Below are positions 6,593 through 9,826 of a DNA stretch of 9,826 bases, piece by piece. The position numbers and the translations under genes were made by a program. Source of the DNA: Candidatus Gastranaerophilales bacterium (lineage in GTDB: Bacteria; Cyanobacteriota; Vampirovibrionia; Gastranaerophilales; JAQUYY01); contig JAQUYY010000052.1 in assembly GCA_028691575.1 (NCBI GenBank), positions 1 through 9,826 of the forward strand. The letters are read 5' to 3'. Positions within the stretch are counted from its first letter, which is position 1. Each line of letters starts with the position of its first letter. The notes under the pieces are model-generated. The model saw only the letters and a program-made list of their open reading frames with translations. It was not told the DNA's origin and ran no database searches.

Positions 6593-6620
6593 GTGAAGTT
6601 TTACTTTGTAAAACATTCAC
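6593..6620 (-). other. Strong hairpin in the tRNA leader
   Basis: GTGAA + GTTTTAC (plus 6593-6604), loop TTT, then GTAAAAC + TTCAC (6608-6620) form a 12-bp stem with one bulged base. There is no following U-tract on the minus strand. It lies between the broken tRNA copy and the antisense D-arm segment, and may shape the folding of the leader. Confidence 0.55.
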
Positions 6621-6624
6621 CGGG

Positions 6625-6645
6625 CAACTGAGCTAAACGCTCTTA
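6625..6645 (-). pseudogene. Broken 5' copy of tRNA-Val
   Basis: The 21 bases match the 5' part of the intact tRNA and its upstream flank (6517-6537) with one difference: on the minus strand it reads TAAGAGCGTTTAGCTCAGTTG where the intact copy has TAAGGGCG.... The copy ends after the D-loop start and has no anticodon or T-arm. It is a direct repeat of the intact gene, 108 bp upstream of it in the transcript, and it sits at the normal distance from the promoter. It may be the original tRNA start, displaced by an insertion or duplication. Confidence 0.75.
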
Positions 6646-6662
6646 ACGTTTATTATATATGT

Positions 6663-6691
6663 AATATACGATGCTAAAATTATCACGTCAA
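6663..6691 (-). promoter_or_regulatory. Promoter of the tRNA-Val transcript
   Basis: On the minus strand, TTGACG (6691-6686), a 17-bp spacer and TATATT (6668-6663) form the best-matching promoter in this part of the window. Transcription would start near 6656, about 14 nt before the broken tRNA copy and about 120 nt before the intact tRNA. Confidence 0.65.
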
Positions 6692-6702
6692 GTGGTTTTC
6701 TA

Positions 6703-6751
6703 AAATTTTAAAAAGGAATCCGATTGTATATTGTAGCAATAAGATTCCTTT
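6703..6751 (-). terminator. Rho-independent terminator of rubrerythrin
   Basis: On the minus strand AAAGGAATC (6751-6743) pairs with GATTCCTTT (6720-6712), a 9-bp stem with a 22-nt loop, followed by TTAAAATTTT. It starts 18 bp after the rubrerythrin stop. Confidence 0.65.
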
Positions 6752-6768
6752 AATTACTATAAAAATTA

Positions 6769-7332
6769 TTATTCAAAATATCTGTTTAATAATCCTTTGA
6801 AGGCTTGTCCATGACGAGCTTCGTCTTTGCACATTTCATGAACTGTATCATGAATCGCATCGTAATTTAATTGTTTTGCTTTTGTAGCAATATCTTTTTT
6901 GCCCTGACAAGCTCCGTATTCGGCTTCAACTCTAGCTTGAAGATTTTTTTTAGTGCTGGTATCTACTACTTCACCTAAAAGTTCTGCAAATTTTGCGGCA
7001 TGATCCGCTTCTTCAAAAGCAATTCGCTTATATGTTTCGGCAATTTCAGGGTAACCTTCTCTATCGGCTTGTCTGCTCATTGCAAGATACATACCGACTT
7101 CTGTGCATTCTCCGACAAAATTTGCTCTTAATCCTTCAAGAATTTCAGGATCTGCATCTTTTGCAATACCGATTGCATGTTCATCTGCCCAAGTGAACAT
7201 TTTTGCCGGTTCTATTTTTTTGAATTTTTTAGCAGTAACCGAACATTGAGGACATTTAATCGGTGGTTCTGCTCCTTCATGAATATATCCGCATACTGTG
7301 CATACGAATTTTTCAATAACAGCTTGCATCAT
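6769..7332 (-). CDS. Reverse rubrerythrin (N-terminal rubredoxin, C-terminal diiron domain)
   Basis: The 187-residue cytoplasmic protein starts with a rubredoxin-type iron site, CxxCG (C11, C14) and CPxC (C27, C30). The ferritin-like diiron domain follows, with E75, the ExxH pair E108/H111, E138 and the ExxH pair E171/H174. This order is the reverse of classical rubrerythrin and matches the reverse rubrerythrins of clostridia, which reduce hydrogen peroxide and oxygen with electrons from NADH via a reductase and rubredoxin. It is expected to protect an anaerobe from oxygen stress. A strong AGAGGAG lies 6 bases before the first of two adjacent ATGs; either could be used. It is a single-gene unit with its own promoter and terminator, and no partner reductase lies next to it. 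Confidence 0.93.
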   Translation of the reverse strand: MMQAVIEKFVCTVCGYIHEGAEPPIKCPQCSVTAKKFKKIEPAKMFTWADEHAIGIAKDADPEILEGLRANFVGECTEVGMYLAMSRQADREGYPEIAETYKRIAFEEADHAAKFAELLGEVVDTSTKKNLQARVEAEYGACQGKKDIATKAKQLNYDAIHDTVHEMCKDEARHGQAFKGLLNRYFE

Positions 7333-7386
7333 TTTTCTCCTCTTTGAAATATTATTAACTAGATTTAAATAATTTATATTTAAACT

Positions 7387-7395
7387 ATTATAACA
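7387..7395 (-). promoter_or_regulatory. Extended -10 promoter of rubrerythrin
   Basis: On the minus strand TGTTATAAT (7395-7387) is a perfect extended -10 (TGnTATAAT); the -35 at 17 bp is poor (TTTCTA). The 5' leader would be about 50 nt. The sequence TTATAATAGTTTAAA overlapping it matches 11 of 15 positions of the PerR-box consensus TTATAATnATTATAA, a weak hint of peroxide control. Confidence 0.5.
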
Positions 7396-7396
7396 G

Positions 7397-7638
7397 ATTT
7401 TTATTAATTTAGAAATTTAAAACCATGTCAAGATATTAAGAAATGTTAAGACGAATTTCAAAAGTGGAAATTTTAAAAAATTGACACTTTTTATTTAAAA
7501 AATTCTAAATTTATATAAAAAATCATAAAAAACTATATTTTAAATTTTAAACATGCTGTATTTTTATTTTAAAAAACACTAAAGTCTCAACAAACCTTTT
7601 TTCGTGATTTTTGACATCATGGCAACTTTTTTTATGAA
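7397..7638. other. AT-rich intergenic stretch between divergent genes, no gene seen
   Basis: The 395-bp gap between rubrerythrin and the next gene is very AT-rich and has no credible coding frame. A TTGACA at 7481-7486 with TCTAAA 17 bp downstream (7504-7509) could be a plus-strand promoter, but nothing identifiable follows it. The two flanking promoters lie at its ends. Confidence 0.4.
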
Positions 7639-7670
7639 CAGTTTTAATAAAAACATAAACCTGCTATAGT
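7639..7670 (+). promoter_or_regulatory. Promoter of the first paralog (CAGTTTTAAT motif plus extended -10)
   Basis: CAGTTTTAAT (7639-7648), 16 bp and TATAGT (7665-7670), preceded by TGC as an extended -10. The same ten-base motif sits at the identical distance from the -10 of the second paralog. The transcript would start near 7677, about 50 nt before the ATG, whose ribosome site is AAGGT. Confidence 0.55.
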
Positions 7671-7727
7671 AGTTTAATTGTGGAAGATGAGTGAGTCGTG
7701 GCAGATTAGTTCAAAAAAAGGTAAAAA

Positions 7728-9359
7728 ATGAAGTTAGGTGCAATTAATAAATTTGAGACAAAATCAACAACCAGACAAAGGCAAGATAACACAAGTTTTG
7801 CATCAATGTCATTATTGGCAAATCCTGCATTAACTACAGGATTAAGATTTCTTGATGTTGAAAAAATGTGGGGAGTCGGCGTTATTGATACTGCAGCAAC
7901 TAATGTCCCAAGAACTGTTTATGATACAAAAAACAGAAACATATTTGCAGGTGTTGAAACTTGTATCCGTGAGTTTTCCGGCTTATTTGTCAATTGTTTT
8001 TCCGGCGGGCTTATGGCTCTTGGCGCCGCACACCTTTTAAAAGGAACTATTAATAAAGATTATGATATTAACGCTGAAAAAATATGGGCAAACAGAGATA
8101 CAGTAGATACTTTAACAACTGCTTTCAAGAAAAAAGACGGTAATTTAAAAGGTTATTTAGAAGAAATTATCGGAAATGTTAGAGGTGCTAAAAATAAAAT
8201 TTCTCCTGAAGATGCTAAAGATATAGTAAAAACATTTAAAGAAACAATCATTGTTACTGATTCTCCTACTATTTCAAAAGAAAGCAGTTCAAAATTAGCT
8301 GCAAAAATAGGAACAGCTCTTGCAGGTGATTGCGAAGATTTAACTTTAGAAGTTAAGCACTTTGATAACGGTAAAGAAGTTGTTAAAAAAGTATCTACTT
8401 CTTTAGATGATTTTGTAAGGGACACTTTCTCAATGGCGAAAGTTTATACAAGCAAAAAAGTTAGTGTTGATAATGTTGATGTAGTTGCAGATAAGCTTAA
8501 AAATCTTGTTACTAAAAAATCGGCATTAGGTTTAGCTACTGTTTTAATTGTTGCAACATCAATTCAGGGATTAAACAGAAAATTAACCAAAAAAAGAGCC
8601 GGAAAAGAAGGTGCGCCGATTCATAGAGAATTTGCTCAAGAAAATTTTGAATATAAAATGACTGATAAAGAAAAAAGTAAGCTAAAAATAGGAAAAGTTT
8701 TTGCAGTAGCAGGAATGACCGCTATTGCAGCAGTTTCTATCGGTACAAAAAATTTGAAGAATATGAAAAAACTTCTTGAATTTAAAAAACCATTGCCTAC
8801 TTTAGATCAATGCAGAGTGATTGCAACAGCAACTTTTGCAAGCAGAATGATCGCAGCAGAAGATAAAGAAGAATTAAAAGAAACCTGCGTTCGTGATTAT
8901 GGTAGTTTTGCAAGCTTATATTTCCTTGGTGGACCTATTTCTACATTTTTTGCAAAAACATTCGGCAAAAATGATAATTTGATAAATCCAAACAATACTT
9001 TAAAAACTCATAACGAAGTTATTTATGAAGAAGCTAAAAAAGCCGGCGTTAAAGTTGAAGAATTTATAACTAAAAAAGGAAAAATGCAAACAAAAGAAGT
9101 TATTGAAAAACTTGGAGATAGTGCCAAAGATCGTTTAAGTAAAATTAACGGCTCTCATTTAACTTCAATGGCTTGGTCAATGGTGGCTCTAGGCTTAGTT
9201 CTTCCTCCAATTTTAGATCGAATGACAAAAGCAAGTGATGAAAAAAGAAAAGAAAGATTAGCTATGAACAGTCAGGAAAATATCGTTGAAACTTCAAAAA
9301 CTTCTATGACAGGCAAAACACCGGCAAAAGATCTTTTTAAAGAATTTAACGTAAAATAA
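7728..9359 (+). CDS. Membrane-associated protein of unknown function, first of two tandem paralogs
   Basis: I do not recognise a described family for this 543-residue protein. It has no signal peptide. The N-terminal 105 residues are shared with the next gene: TSFASMSLLANPALT (22-36), then LR..DV.K.WG (39-49) and PRTVYD (61-66). Hydrophobic segments lie at about 83-104, 266-282, 323-339, 395-412 and 478-496, so it is probably membrane-embedded or membrane-attached. Between them are a charged, Lys-rich soluble part (110-265) and a region about 413-477 rich in charged residues. The tail after 497 is hydrophilic (DEKRKER...TPAKDLFKEF). A comparable N-terminus seems recurrent in Gastranaerophilales genomes (from memory, unverified). 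It has its own promoter and terminator. Confidence 0.8.
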   Translation: MKLGAINKFETKSTTRQRQDNTSFASMSLLANPALTTGLRFLDVEKMWGVGVIDTAATNVPRTVYDTKNRNIFAGVETCIREFSGLFVNCFSGGLMALGAAHLLKGTINKDYDINAEKIWANRDTVDTLTTAFKKKDGNLKGYLEEIIGNVRGAKNKISPEDAKDIVKTFKETIIVTDSPTISKESSSKLAAKIGTALAGDCEDLTLEVKHFDNGKEVVKKVSTSLDDFVRDTFSMAKVYTSKKVSVDNVDVVADKLKNLVTKKSALGLATVLIVATSIQGLNRKLTKKRAGKEGAPIHREFAQENFEYKMTDKEKSKLKIGKVFAVAGMTAIAAVSIGTKNLKNMKKLLEFKKPLPTLDQCRVIATATFASRMIAAEDKEELKETCVRDYGSFASLYFLGGPISTFFAKTFGKNDNLINPNNTLKTHNEVIYEEAKKAGVKVEEFITKKGKMQTKEVIEKLGDSAKDRLSKINGSHLTSMAWSMVALGLVLPPILDRMTKASDEKRKERLAMNSQENIVETSKTSMTGKTPAKDLFKEFNVK

Positions 9360-9363
9360 ATTT

Positions 9364-9403
9364 AAAATACTCTGTTTTTTAATAATGACGGGAGTATTTT
9401 TTT
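9364..9403 (+). terminator. Rho-independent terminator after the first paralog
   Basis: AAAATACTC (9364-9372) and GAGTATTTT (9392-9400) form a 9-bp stem with a 19-nt loop, followed by further T residues. It lies 5 bp after the stop and separates the transcription units of the two paralogs. Confidence 0.7.
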
Positions 9404-9464
9404 AAGAAAACAAGTGTAAATAAATGTATAAAAATCTCGAAAATATAGCAATTATACGCTTGAG

Positions 9465-9496
9465 CAGTTTTAATTATTGTGTATGTTTGATAAAAT
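9465..9496 (+). promoter_or_regulatory. Promoter of the second paralog (same CAGTTTTAAT motif)
   Basis: CAGTTTTAAT (9465-9474), 16 bp and TAAAAT (9491-9496), the same motif and spacing as upstream of the first paralog. Transcription would start near 9503, about 26 nt before the ATG. The Shine-Dalgarno signal is weak. Confidence 0.5.
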
Positions 9497-9528
9497 AAAT
9501 AATTGATTTAGGCAGAAAAAATATTATT

Positions 9529-9826
9529 ATGAACTTGGGACTAGGAACTAATAATCGAATACATCGAGACAAGACTTCTTTTGAATCATTGGGAATGCTT
9601 GCAAATCCGGCATTAACAAGTGCTCTAAGAACAGTAGATGTTGATAAATTCTGGGGTGCAAATGCTGTTGATTTGGGTTTTATGGTTTTACCGAGAACTG
9701 CAATCGATACAACAAGAAATCCCGAATCAGGTATTGAAACCTTGAGAAGAGAGTCTTCCAGCCTTGTTGTTCATACTTCAATTGGATTGATGGGCGCAGC
9801 AGTTGCTAAGCTATTATCAGGCAATA
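9529..9826 (+). CDS. Second tandem paralog, cut by the window end
   Basis: The ATG at 9529 opens a frame that runs off the window after 99 codons. The N-terminus aligns directly with the upstream gene: TSFESLGMLANPALTSALR, then DVDKFWG, PRTAIDTTRN, GIETLRRESSSLVVH, and a hydrophobic segment SIGLMGAAVAKLL at the same place as residues 90-104 of the first paralog. Function is unknown. The pair probably arose by tandem duplication with the promoter included; the extent of similarity downstream cannot be seen. Confidence 0.85.
   Translation, partial: MNLGLGTNNRIHRDKTSFESLGMLANPALTSALRTVDVDKFWGANAVDLGFMVLPRTAIDTTRNPESGIETLRRESSSLVVHTSIGLMGAAVAKLLSGN

Noticed and set aside
8153..8425. Minus-strand 90-codon frame in the first paralog
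   Set aside because: Shadow frame of the 543-residue protein; no start signals or promoter.

Overview
The window looks like an AT-rich genome of an anaerobic, gut-type bacterium. My best guess is the non-photosynthetic cyanobacterial class Vampirovibrionia/Melainabacteria (Gastranaerophilales). This is an inference from the low G+C, a reverse-type rubrerythrin, and two tandem paralogs sharing an N-terminal motif (LANPALT...DV.K.WG...PRT) that I associate with that group. No marker gene here proves it.

Layout, left to right. (1) Positions 2-305: the C-terminal end of a membrane protein of unknown function, closed by an AT-rich hairpin terminator. (2) Positions 347-1693, minus strand: a radical SAM protein with an N-terminal B12-binding-like domain, divergent from (3) 1830-3149: an exported TPR protein whose C-terminal half carries an HExxH metallopeptidase-like site. 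(4) Positions 3150-6269: an accessory block. It holds a 28-bp direct repeat, the C-terminal remnant of an RlaP/YcgL-like nucleotidyltransferase, an 11-bp-phased TTTAAA array, a DUF2924 gene, a 39-codon overlapping small ORF, and a large serine recombinase broken by a frameshift in an A7 run and by an in-frame stop. A strong terminator follows. This is probably a decayed prophage or integrative-element end. (5) Positions 6412-6691, minus strand: tRNA-Val(UAC) with encoded CCA and its terminator. Its strong promoter lies next to a second, broken 5' copy of the same tRNA, and the leader between them carries a 15-nt perfect antisense of the tRNA D-arm. (6) Positions 6703-7395, minus strand: reverse rubrerythrin with its own promoter and terminator. 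(7) Positions 7639-9826: two paralogous membrane-associated proteins of unknown function, the second cut by the window end. Both sit behind a matching promoter (CAGTTTTAAT, 16 bp, -10 box).

How the parts fit: the radical SAM, TPR-peptidase, rubrerythrin and paralog genes look like single-gene chromosomal transcription units. The DUF2924/small ORF/recombinase cluster is a coupled mobile-element module that has lost function and lies immediately downstream of a tRNA gene. The most unusual signals are the tRNA leader arrangement, the two short direct repeats separated by roughly 90-120 bp on either side of the mobile module, and the shared promoter of the paralog pair.
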